Assembly: GCA_946480675.1 (NCBI GenBank)
Contig: CAMLKS010000189.1
Location: forward strand, 1-5,577
DNA length: 5,577 nt
Direction: 5' to 3'
Origin: an uncultured Bacteroidota bacterium
Lineage (GTDB): Bacteria > Bacteroidota > Bacteroidia > Chitinophagales > Chitinophagaceae
Position numbers and translations under genes: made by a program. Below, in pieces: positions 1 to 5,577 of this stretch; the first letter of the stretch is position 1; every line of letters starts with the position of its first letter. A model generated the notes under the pieces. That model was not told where the DNA came from and made no database searches. It saw only the letters and a list, made by a program, of their open reading frames with translations.

Positions 1-59
1 CTGTCACGGAAAACAAAATTGTATGCACCGAAAAAAAATAATCGAAACTGATTGCCGTA

Positions 60-2000
60 TTAAAGAAAATTCTGGAGGTCTATTTCTAGGTAGGCTGTGG
101 TTCCTTTACCCTGTATCCGCTGAAAATCGAAATGCCCTTTTAAAGCCTGCACACGCTTACGGATTTGTTGAAGCCCTATGCCATCTGTCTGTTCTGTTCC
201 GGCAGATTGGCCATTGTCTTCTACCGTTATATTCAGCAGGGTATCGGCACAGCTAAGCTGAACCAGCAGGTGGGTAGCATCCTTAGCATGTTTCATTGCA
301 TTTTGTATCAATTCCTGCACCATCCGGTATAGCGATAGTTCAATATCTGTATGGATACGCGGCACGGTGCCATATTCCTGAAAGTCAACTTCCAGCTTAG
401 AGCTCCGGCCTGTTTTTTCGCATAACGATGCAATTGCGGTAGCCAGGCCATCTTCAAGCAACAGGTCGGGTAACAGGTTGTGGGCTGTCTTTCGTATGTC
501 CTGCGTGGCGTCATCCAATTGCTGAAATATCGTGGCAAGCCCTTTTTTCTGTTGTTCTTTATTTTGCAGCATACTGCCCACATTCAGCTTTATGGCCCAT
601 AGCTGGCTGGCTATATTGTCATGCAATTCCCGTGCTATGCGTTGCCGCTCTTGTTCCTCACCGCGTACCTGTGCTTTTAGCTGGCTTATCTCCCGGTCTT
701 TCTGTAGCTGGTGGATGTATGATTTCTGTATCGTTTGCTTATGCCTGTTGTTGCGCAGCACCACTACGCTGATAGAAAGCAGTAACAAACATCCCACGGT
801 AGAGCCGCCAACCCAGAAGTTTTTCTTTTGCAGCTCACTTTTTTGTTTGCTGATGCGCAACTGTTGTGCTACTATGGCTTTATTCTTATCAGCCATGCGG
901 GCATTTAACAGTACATTCATCGAGCTTATTTTCTCATGTTTATATTGCGTGTCTTTCAAAGGGATAAGCAGTTGCAGATAATCACAAGCTTTTTTATCAT
1001 CGCCCAGAATATGATATAATTCAGACAATGGGTGATATAAAGATTGTTCAAGTTGGGTGCCCTTAGCCAATTGTTCTGTTTGGAGGAGTATGGTTTTCGC
1101 GTTGCTGTATTGATGGGCATTTACATACACACCCCCCAGTGCCGTTTGCATTTGAATTAAGGCTCTTAAGCCAATATTCTTTTCTTTTGCCAGGGCCACT
1201 GCTTGTTTCAAATAATATATAGCACTATCATGTTTGTTTTTTTTGTCATTAATGGCACCTAAATTTCCTAATACAATAGTTTTATGAAAGGGCGATGCTT
1301 TTTTTACAGCCCTATCCCACGATTTGCGGTTGTAATGCTCCGCTTCATCCAGTTCGCCTCTTTTGAAATGTATAGCTCCCAGGTTGAGGTTGAGCATAGA
1401 TAGCATTATGCTGTCGTTGTTTCTTATAGCTATCTCTTCTGCTATTTTATAGTTTTGAAGCGCGTAGGTTAGTTCGCCTAATGCAGACCATATCACCCCC
1501 AGTTGTGTATAAATGTCTGAAGAGTCCTGGTGGTTATTTTCTTTGTTTAAAAGCGACTGGGATTTGTATATATACCTTAATGCTGTCTCGTATTTATGCA
1601 TGTAATAGTAGGCATGAGCTATTTCTTCATACCAGGTAGTTATATGCTTCATATGCTCTTTGTCATAGTAAGGAGCATACTTTGCCATAAGCCCCAATAC
1701 CTTTTCGGGATCATTATTGCTAATGTATAGCTGGCTTAATTTGTAAACAGCGTTAAAAAATCCATTGGAGAAGCCTATTGCCTTACTCTTTTCAATTGCT
1801 GCCTGTAGTATGCGTGTGCTTAAATTTTTATCTGCATTTTTTAGCGAGTCGGACTGTGCTATTAAGAAATTTACATAAGAGGTGTCATTCTTATGTTCCT
1901 TGCTCTTATGCTCGGGCAGGTGCAGGCGTGTTTCTTGCCCCATGCACACATGCCTGCCGAACAACAGCAAAAACAACAGGCAGGCAACCCGCAGGTACAT
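60..2000 (-). CDS. TPR-repeat sensor histidine kinase B (HisKA_3 / HATPase_c), second kinase of the operon
   Basis: Predicted membrane sensor kinase that autophosphorylates on His and passes the phosphate to a response regulator, most likely the NarL-type protein encoded just upstream. With the ATG at 2000 it has 646 residues. Residues 1-21 (MYLRVACLLFLLLFG...) form a signal peptide. About 124-312 hold degenerate TPR repeats (e.g. LGVIWSALGELTYALQNY), expected to be periplasmic. A coiled coil follows, then one transmembrane helix at about 395-416. The H-box is ARELHDNIASQL with phospho-acceptor His460, the N-box is QELIQNAMKHA (Asn567), the G1 box is VEDNG, and the G2 box is GIGLQQIRKRV. A TTG at 2024 in the same frame would add 8 residues. 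I prefer the ATG because it places the signal peptide at the very N-terminus and lines up with the start of kinase A. The gap to the regulator is then 33 bp. The G1 box lacks the usual second Gly in position (DNGQSAG). The ligand is unknown. Confidence 0.93.
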   Translation of the reverse strand: MYLRVACLLFLLLFGRHVCMGQETRLHLPEHKSKEHKNDTSYVNFLIAQSDSLKNADKNLSTRILQAAIEKSKAIGFSNGFFNAVYKLSQLYISNNDPEKVLGLMAKYAPYYDKEHMKHITTWYEEIAHAYYYMHKYETALRYIYKSQSLLNKENNHQDSSDIYTQLGVIWSALGELTYALQNYKIAEEIAIRNNDSIMLSMLNLNLGAIHFKRGELDEAEHYNRKSWDRAVKKASPFHKTIVLGNLGAINDKKNKHDSAIYYLKQAVALAKEKNIGLRALIQMQTALGGVYVNAHQYSNAKTILLQTEQLAKGTQLEQSLYHPLSELYHILGDDKKACDYLQLLIPLKDTQYKHEKISSMNVLLNARMADKNKAIVAQQLRISKQKSELQKKNFWVGGSTVGCLLLLSISVVVLRNNRHKQTIQKSYIHQLQKDREISQLKAQVRGEEQERQRIARELHDNIASQLWAIKLNVGSMLQNKEQQKKGLATIFQQLDDATQDIRKTAHNLLPDLLLEDGLATAIASLCEKTGRSSKLEVDFQEYGTVPRIHTDIELSLYRMVQELIQNAMKHAKDATHLLVQLSCADTLLNITVEDNGQSAGTEQTDGIGLQQIRKRVQALKGHFDFQRIQGKGTTAYLEIDLQNFL

Positions 2001-2033
2001 AGATATATTTACTGTCTCTTTCAATTCTGTTCT

Positions 2034-2672
2034 TTATCCGATGCCCATTTGACGCGCTATGCGTAGCAACCCTGCCGTGTTTTTGGCATTCAGCTTTTGC
2101 AGTAAATTATAACGGTGTGTTTCTACTGTACGCAAGCTTATGAATAAGCGGTCGGCTATTTCCTGATTGCTGAGTTCTTCCATTATCAGGTTCAGTACTT
2201 CCAGCTCACGTTGGGTTATTTTAGGGTTCAGCTTATCCAGCTTGCGCTTTGCTATCAGCATTTCATGCAGTAGTTGTTCTTTTATAGATGCTTCAATGTA
2301 TATGCCGCCATTGTACACTTCTTTTATGGCTTCTATCAATACGGGTTTTATTGTATTGCTTTTTAACAGGTATCCTTTACACCCCTTTTGCATCATCTCC
2401 TTTATATACGGTGTAGATTCGATGCCGCTTAGTATAATGATACGTATATCCGGATATTGTTGCAGTAAGATAGGGGCCAGTTCGCTACCGTTTCTGTCGG
2501 GCAATTGCAGGTCGAGCAATAAAACATCGGCAGGCTTTGTCTGCAATCCTTTTAGTAAATCAGCTCCATTATTATAGGTGCCTGCTATAGAAATGTCTTT
2601 AACATCGCCAAATGCATTCAGCAATCCGTCAATTACAATAGGGTGGTCGTCTGTGATAGCTACTCTGATCAT
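2034..2672 (-). CDS. NarL/FixJ-family response regulator (REC + LuxR-type HTH)
   Basis: A 212-residue DNA-binding response regulator, normal length for the NarL/FixJ class. The receiver domain spans about residues 1-118. It has the acidic pair Asp8-Asp9, the phospho-acceptor Asp54 in LLLDLQLPDRNG, the switch Ser82 (IIILSG) and the conserved Lys104 (GYLLKS), so it looks fully competent for phosphorylation. After a linker, residues 150-210 form a GerE/LuxR helix-turn-helix: TQRELEVLNLI, then LSNQEIADRLFIS, then the recognition helix RTVETHRYNLLQKL. The gene lies between two paralogous sensor kinases, 33 bp downstream of kinase A and 33 bp upstream of the preferred kinase B start, and is surely co-transcribed with them. 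I infer that it is the shared output of both kinases. Its targets are not shown by the sequence, but the palindromes in the upstream intergenic region are candidate autoregulatory sites. The ATG at 2672 puts the IRVAITDDH strand at the exact N-terminus expected for the family. Confidence 0.96.
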   Translation of the reverse strand: MIRVAITDDHPIVIDGLLNAFGDVKDISIAGTYNNGADLLKGLQTKPADVLLLDLQLPDRNGSELAPILLQQYPDIRIIILSGIESTPYIKEMMQKGCKGYLLKSNTIKPVLIEAIKEVYNGGIYIEASIKEQLLHEMLIAKRKLDKLNPKITQRELEVLNLIMEELSNQEIADRLFISLRTVETHRYNLLQKLNAKNTAGLLRIARQMGIG

Positions 2673-2705
2673 TTTTGTAACATGTTTATTTCAATGTCTG
2701 CTTGT

Positions 2706-4745
2706 TTATAACAGGTGTTCCAGGTCAAATTCCAAATAAGCTGTAGTGCCTTTGCCGGGTATGCTCTGCAAGTCGAAATGCCCCTTCATGGCTGCTACTC
2801 TTTTACGTATCTGTTGCAAGCCTACGCCTTCGTTTTGTTGCTTGGCATCAAAGTATTTGCCGTTATCTTCTACGGTCACGTTCAGCATGGTGCCTGCACA
2901 GCTAAGCTGCACCAGCATGCTGCTGGCTTCTTTGGCATGCTTCATCACATTCTGCATCAGTTCCTGCACCATACGGTATATAGAAAGTTCTATTTCCCTG
3001 TCCATCCTGGGTACCACACCATATTCCTGAAAGTCTACTTCCAGTTTAGAGTGCATACCCGTTTTGTCGCATAATGAAGCCAGTGCGGTTGCCAGGCCTT
3101 CTTCCAGCAAAAGGTCGGGCATCAGGTTGTGGGCTGTTTTACGTATGTCTTGCGTAGCATCGTTCAGCTGCTGGAAAATAACATCCAGGCTTTTGTCTTC
3201 TTCCCCTTCATTGATGCTTTCCACATTCAGTTTTATAGCCCACAACTGGCTGGCAATATTATCATGCAGTTCACGGGCTATGCGCTCACGTTCCTGTTCT
3301 TCGCCCCTCACCTGTGCTTTCAGCTGGCTTATTTCCTGTTCCTGCTGCAGCTGGTGTATGTACGATTGCTGAATGGCTTGCTTATGTTTATAGTTGCGTA
3401 CCAACGCTACACTTACCGATAGTAGCAGCAAGCTGCCCAGTGCCGTACCACCTATCCAGAAGTTCTTTTTCTGTATCTGGTTTTTCTGGTCAACAATATA
3501 AAGCTGCTGTGCCAGCATTGCTTTGTTCTTTTCAGCTATTCTTGAGTTCAGCAATACATTCAGGGTTTTTGATTTCTCCTGATGGAAAACCGAATCTTTT
3601 ATAGCGGAATAGTTCTTTAAATGCTCAAATGCTTTGGCATATTGGCCTGATGCATAATAGTACCTGGCCATTAAAGGCTCCAGTTTTTCTTCCAGTTCTT
3701 TATGTGCTATTCTTTTTACTTCCTTATAGGTGACCGTCAGTATTTTTTCTGCGTCTTTAAGCCGGTTCAGGTTCAGGTATACTTCGCCTATAGAGGCAGT
3801 ACCATTCAGTACCGGATATGTATAGGTATTATCGTTTACTAAAATAGCCAGAGACCTGTTATAATACTCCAGTGCTTTTTCATAGTTTTTTTCCAACGCA
3901 TATATCCCTGCCAGTCCCGACAGGGCTTTAGCCCTCGGAGTGTTTTTAGTTTCGTAGGTTATAGACCTTTTGCGATAGTTTTCAAAAAAGGCCTCGTCTA
4001 TCACAGGTATATTGGTTTCAACCGCTGCATTCTCTTTGGTGGATGCAAGAATTCTGCTGTAGTATATCTCTGCACTATCTGGGTGGTTTAGCAGCATGTA
4101 GCAAAAAGCTATATTCTCCCGCACTTCATTCAAGCCTTCGATATTGCCTTTCTTTATAGCTATCTTTTCTGCTGATTTGAAGGTTTCTATGCTGTGGTTA
4201 TATTCTTCCAGCCGCCCCCAAACCACGCCTATGTTTGTGTATAGCCCAATAGAGTCTGTAGCATTTCCCTGTGCTTCTTTATGCCTTAATACGGCAAGGC
4301 CTTTATTGTAATTTTGTAAAGCCTGCTCATATTTTCCCAATGCTGAGTAAGAGAGGCCAAGGTTGTTATACAATATGCTGGCTATGGTTATGTTCCTGGG
4401 TTGTTCTGCATAGGGAACAATCGTTTCCAATAGTTTTATCGCTTCTTCGTGCTGCCCCCTTACCTGTTTTTCAGAAGCCATAATATTGGATGAAAAAAAG
4501 ATACCCCATTTGTATCCTGTCTTCTTGCTTTGGTCGTAGGCGGTTTGTATTACCTCCAGGCACCTCGGGTCTCCTGTTCGTGTTAGTGAATTGTGCAGCC
4601 GGAACAATCTTTTTATGGCATCCGAATCTTTCAGGGTGCCGGTAAATGCAGTTGCCTGCGGCAGGGGGCTACTATTACCAACCTGCGCATTTATATCGCC
4701 CTTATAGCAAAAAAAAGCCAGGAATATCAGTAAGCCCTTTTTCAT
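2706..4745 (-). CDS. TPR-repeat sensor histidine kinase A (HisKA_3 / HATPase_c), first gene of the operon
   Basis: A 679-residue predicted membrane sensor kinase. Residues 1-20 (MKKGLLIFLAFFCYKGDINA) are a signal peptide with a plausible cleavage before QVG. Residues about 90-345 carry TPR repeats; the clearest are NNLGLSYSALGKYEQALQNY (127-146) and LAGIYALEKNYEKALEYY (278-295). A predicted coiled coil at about 384-427 leads to one transmembrane helix at about 430-450, so the TPR part should be periplasmic and the rest cytoplasmic. The H-box ARELHDNIASQL has phospho-acceptor His494. The N-box is QELMQNVMKHA (Asn599), the G1 box VEDNG is at 625-629, the G2 box GVGLQQIRKRV starts at 640, and GKGTTAYLEF closes the ATPase fold. 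As in NarX/DesK-class kinases, HisKA_3 couples to NarL-type regulators, and one follows after 33 bp. The second G1 glycine is replaced (DNGKYF). The start is the first ATG of the frame and gives a well-formed signal peptide. The signal sensed is unknown. Confidence 0.95.
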   Translation of the reverse strand: MKKGLLIFLAFFCYKGDINAQVGNSSPLPQATAFTGTLKDSDAIKRLFRLHNSLTRTGDPRCLEVIQTAYDQSKKTGYKWGIFFSSNIMASEKQVRGQHEEAIKLLETIVPYAEQPRNITIASILYNNLGLSYSALGKYEQALQNYNKGLAVLRHKEAQGNATDSIGLYTNIGVVWGRLEEYNHSIETFKSAEKIAIKKGNIEGLNEVRENIAFCYMLLNHPDSAEIYYSRILASTKENAAVETNIPVIDEAFFENYRKRSITYETKNTPRAKALSGLAGIYALEKNYEKALEYYNRSLAILVNDNTYTYPVLNGTASIGEVYLNLNRLKDAEKILTVTYKEVKRIAHKELEEKLEPLMARYYYASGQYAKAFEHLKNYSAIKDSVFHQEKSKTLNVLLNSRIAEKNKAMLAQQLYIVDQKNQIQKKNFWIGGTALGSLLLLSVSVALVRNYKHKQAIQQSYIHQLQQEQEISQLKAQVRGEEQERERIARELHDNIASQLWAIKLNVESINEGEEDKSLDVIFQQLNDATQDIRKTAHNLMPDLLLEEGLATALASLCDKTGMHSKLEVDFQEYGVVPRMDREIELSIYRMVQELMQNVMKHAKEASSMLVQLSCAGTMLNVTVEDNGKYFDAKQQNEGVGLQQIRKRVAAMKGHFDLQSIPGKGTTAYLEFDLEHLL

Positions 4746-4798
4746 TTAATGCGAATTTAATCTTTCTTCCAACTGCATATATGCTTGTATAGCCAATA

Positions 4799-4816
4799 TA
4801 CGTATTTCTACGTAGA
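4799..4816. promoter_or_regulatory. Tandem TACGTA palindromes, candidate regulator-binding site
   Basis: Two copies of the self-complementary hexamer TACGTA (4799-4804 and 4809-4814) are separated by TTTC, so their centres are 10 bp apart, about one helical turn. The whole block is an inverted repeat, and the right copy extends to a perfect 10-bp palindrome TCTACGTAGA (4807-4816). A related half-site TTCTACTTAA begins at 4827, 21 bp (two turns) after the TTCTAC at 4806. NarL/FixJ-class proteins bind short TAC-containing half-sites as dimers, so the operon's own LuxR-type regulator is the leading candidate ligand. This is inference. The site lies 54-71 bp upstream of the kinase A start codon. 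Confidence 0.45.
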
Positions 4817-4901
4817 TAAATCAGTGTTCTACTTAAGCGCTATGCTTTGTAACCCTTTACCGTCGCGCATCACGCTGCAAGATACAAGACTCTTCCCTCA
4901 G

Positions 4902-4926
4902 GCGTCTACGTGTTTTACTTAGATGC
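4902..4926. promoter_or_regulatory. Gapped dyad with TCTACGT-like arms, candidate second operator
   Basis: The arms 4902-4911 (GCGTCTACGT) and 4917-4926 (ACTTAGATGC) are inverted repeats around the 5-base centre GTTTT. Eight positions form Watson-Crick pairs, one is a G-T pair and one is a mismatch. The arms contain TCTACGT and, on the other strand, TCTAAGT, the same half-site as the palindrome at 4807-4816. It lies roughly midway between the two start codons. It could also fold as an RNA hairpin, but no T-tract follows, so I do not read it as a terminator. Confidence 0.35.
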
Positions 4927-4935
4927 ATAAGCGAT

Positions 4936-4943
4936 TTACGTAA
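4936..4943. promoter_or_regulatory. TTACGTAA palindrome, possible third site of the cluster
   Basis: A perfect 8-bp palindrome with the same TACGTA core, starting 10 bp after the dyad at 4902-4926 and about 120 bp upstream of the LytTR start codon. On its own such a short motif is weak evidence; TACGTA also occurs inside coding sequence at 2441, 2804 and 3140. It is listed because it is clustered with stronger sites. Confidence 0.25.
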
Positions 4944-5064
4944 TTATAAAATAGGGTGGTAGTACTTACATCTGCCGACATTATCCATTCTAATTTTAGT
5001 GTTAGTAAAAGCAACCGTTTTTTTATGTGCTGCTTTAACAAACAAACTATTAAAATAACCGCGT

Positions 5065-5577
5065 ATGAAATTTAGTTGCATAATTGTAGATGAAGACGAC
5101 GCTATACGCAGCGAGTTTGAACATTATATTTCGATGTTGCCCAATATCACATTGACGGGTAGCTTTCACAATATAGAACATGCCAAAGAGTATTTGCTGA
5201 ATAATAATACCGATGTATTGTTTACAGACGTGAAAACACAATGGTTTGTTGGTGTGCACCAGGATGCATTTAAAGCGCCGCCCCCCATGCTGGTATTTAC
5301 TACAGATGAGCCTGCCAATGCACACATAGGTTTTGAGCTGGATGCGGTAGACTGCCTGCTGAAGCCGTTGGGTTTTGAACGCTTTTTAAAAACAGTAGAT
5401 AAGATAGAGCGGCGCATGGCTGCCGAAAGGCAACGGGAAGCACTGGCGGGCAGCAATGCAGATTATTGCTTTGTGAAGACAGACCATAATTTCATCAAGG
5501 TAGAGTTTCAGAAGATACTGTATATAGAAGGGCTGGAAAACTATGTACGCATTTGCTGCGAGAATAAAACCGTGCTG
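5065..5577 (+). CDS. LytTR-family response regulator, 3' end cut off by the window edge
   Basis: The first 171 residues of a REC-LytTR (LytR/AlgR-type) DNA-binding response regulator; full family members are about 230-260 residues, so the DNA-binding domain is truncated by the window. The receiver domain covers about 1-115, with acidic residues Asp9/Glu10/Asp11 (CIIVDEDDA), likely phospho-acceptor Asp55 (VLFTDVKT), switch Thr79-Thr80 (LVFTTDEP) and Lys100-Pro101 (VDCLLKPLGFERF). A charged linker follows, and the LytTR domain begins near 134 with CFVKTDHNFIKV and YIEGLENYVRI, typical of Bacteroidota members. The loop after Asp55 is unusual: VKTQWFVGV replaces the common IxMPxxxG pattern. The gene is divergent from the kinase operon and shares its 319-bp upstream region. 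No partner kinase is visible; it may lie downstream. The ATG at 5065 is chosen because the first beta strand follows at once and an A/T-rich leader without a Shine-Dalgarno precedes it, as is usual in this phylum. Confidence 0.93.
   Translation, partial: MKFSCIIVDEDDAIRSEFEHYISMLPNITLTGSFHNIEHAKEYLLNNNTDVLFTDVKTQWFVGVHQDAFKAPPPMLVFTTDEPANAHIGFELDAVDCLLKPLGFERFLKTVDKIERRMAAERQREALAGSNADYCFVKTDHNFIKVEFQKILYIEGLENYVRICCENKTVL

Larger units (their letters stand above)
60..4745 (-). other. Predicted three-gene operon: kinase A, response regulator, kinase B
   Basis: All three genes are on the minus strand with 33-bp gaps (2673-2705, and 2001-2033 using the ATG start of kinase B). Neither gap holds a terminator-like hairpin. 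Members of one family flank their likely shared partner, which suggests that an ancestral kinase-regulator pair gained a second kinase by tandem duplication. Co-transcription is inferred from spacing and function; the promoter should lie in 4746-5064. Confidence 0.8.
4746..5064. promoter_or_regulatory. Divergent intergenic region between the kinase operon and the LytTR regulator
   Basis: A 319-bp non-coding stretch that must hold promoters for both directions. It is A/T-rich at both ends, with a more G/C-rich middle at about 4851-4910. I looked for the Bacteroidota sigma-ABfr pattern (TTG at -33, TAnnTTTG at -7) and found no convincing match for either gene, only near misses such as TATGCTTTG at 4841-4849, so I do not place transcription starts. 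What it does contain is a cluster of dyad elements: 4775-4784 (GCATATATGC), 4799-4816, 4902-4926 and 4936-4943. No convincing small gene is present; the best open frame, from 4842, gives only 26 residues with no recognisable features. Confidence 0.7.

Noticed and set aside
31..53. Terminator-like sequence after kinase B on the minus strand: AATC/GATT arms around a 6-base loop followed by eight T
   Set aside because: The stem has only four pairs, three of them A-T, so it is too weak to call a terminator; the T-run alone is not evidence in A/T-rich DNA.
532..981. 149-codon open frame on the plus strand
   Set aside because: It is antisense to the conserved kinase B core; its Ser/Cys-rich product has no domain, and the same kind of frame appears opposite kinase A, as expected from shared codon content.
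2167..2577. 136-codon plus-strand open frame
   Set aside because: Antisense shadow of the response regulator, with a low-complexity Ser-rich product and no start context.
2441..3145. TACGTA hexamers inside coding sequence (2441, 2804, 3140) as extra operator sites
   Set aside because: They come from ordinary codon strings (two of the three encode part of an Ile-Arg-Lys run) and lack the extended symmetry seen in the intergenic region.
2715..3604. Several overlapping plus-strand open frames of 94-119 codons
   Set aside because: All lie opposite the conserved transmitter half of kinase A and have no recognisable protein features.
4775..4784. GCATATATGC perfect palindrome upstream of kinase A
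   Set aside because: An alternating A/T core makes such palindromes common by chance, and it does not share the TACGT half-site of the others.
4842..4922. 26-codon open frame in the intergenic region on the plus strand
   Set aside because: Short, no ribosome-binding context or recognisable peptide type, and it overlaps the palindrome cluster.
5050..5456. Two minus-strand open frames of 91 and 96 codons
   Set aside because: They are antisense to the LytTR regulator, whose receiver and LytTR motifs clearly mark the plus strand as coding.

Overview
The window looks like chromosomal DNA from a member of the Bacteroidota, most likely a Chitinophagaceae- or Sphingobacteriia-like relative. This rests on three things: TPR-type HisKA_3 sensor kinases with a signal peptide and one membrane span, a LytTR response regulator with the family's typical 'YIEGLENYV' signature, and starts without clear Shine-Dalgarno sequences. 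The placement is inference from protein style only.

Layout. Almost all of the window (60-4745) is one minus-strand signalling operon, read from right to left. It encodes sensor kinase A (4745-2706), a NarL/FixJ-type response regulator (2672-2034) and sensor kinase B (2000-60, with a possible TTG start at 2024). The two kinases are paralogues that flank a single regulator. Each has an export signal, periplasmic TPR repeats, a short coiled coil, one transmembrane helix, a cytoplasmic dimerisation/phosphoacceptor helix and an HATPase domain. Their cytoplasmic halves are nearly the same (28 of 29 residues around the phospho-histidine), whereas their TPR sensor halves have diverged almost completely. 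The simplest reading is a two-input, one-output two-component system in which both kinases phosphorylate the regulator between them.

A 319-bp intergenic region (4746-5064) separates this operon from a divergent plus-strand gene, which starts at 5065 and runs off the right edge. That gene encodes a REC-LytTR response regulator whose receiver domain has an unusual loop after the phospho-acceptor Asp. The intergenic region holds a cluster of dyad-symmetric elements built on TACGTA / TCTACGTAGA. These are good candidates for operators of the LuxR-type regulator, the LytTR regulator or both, and they would couple the two units. I see no RNA genes, mobile elements, CRISPR arrays or broken genes. 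The first 59 bases are the 3' flank of the operon and hold only a weak terminator-like sequence.
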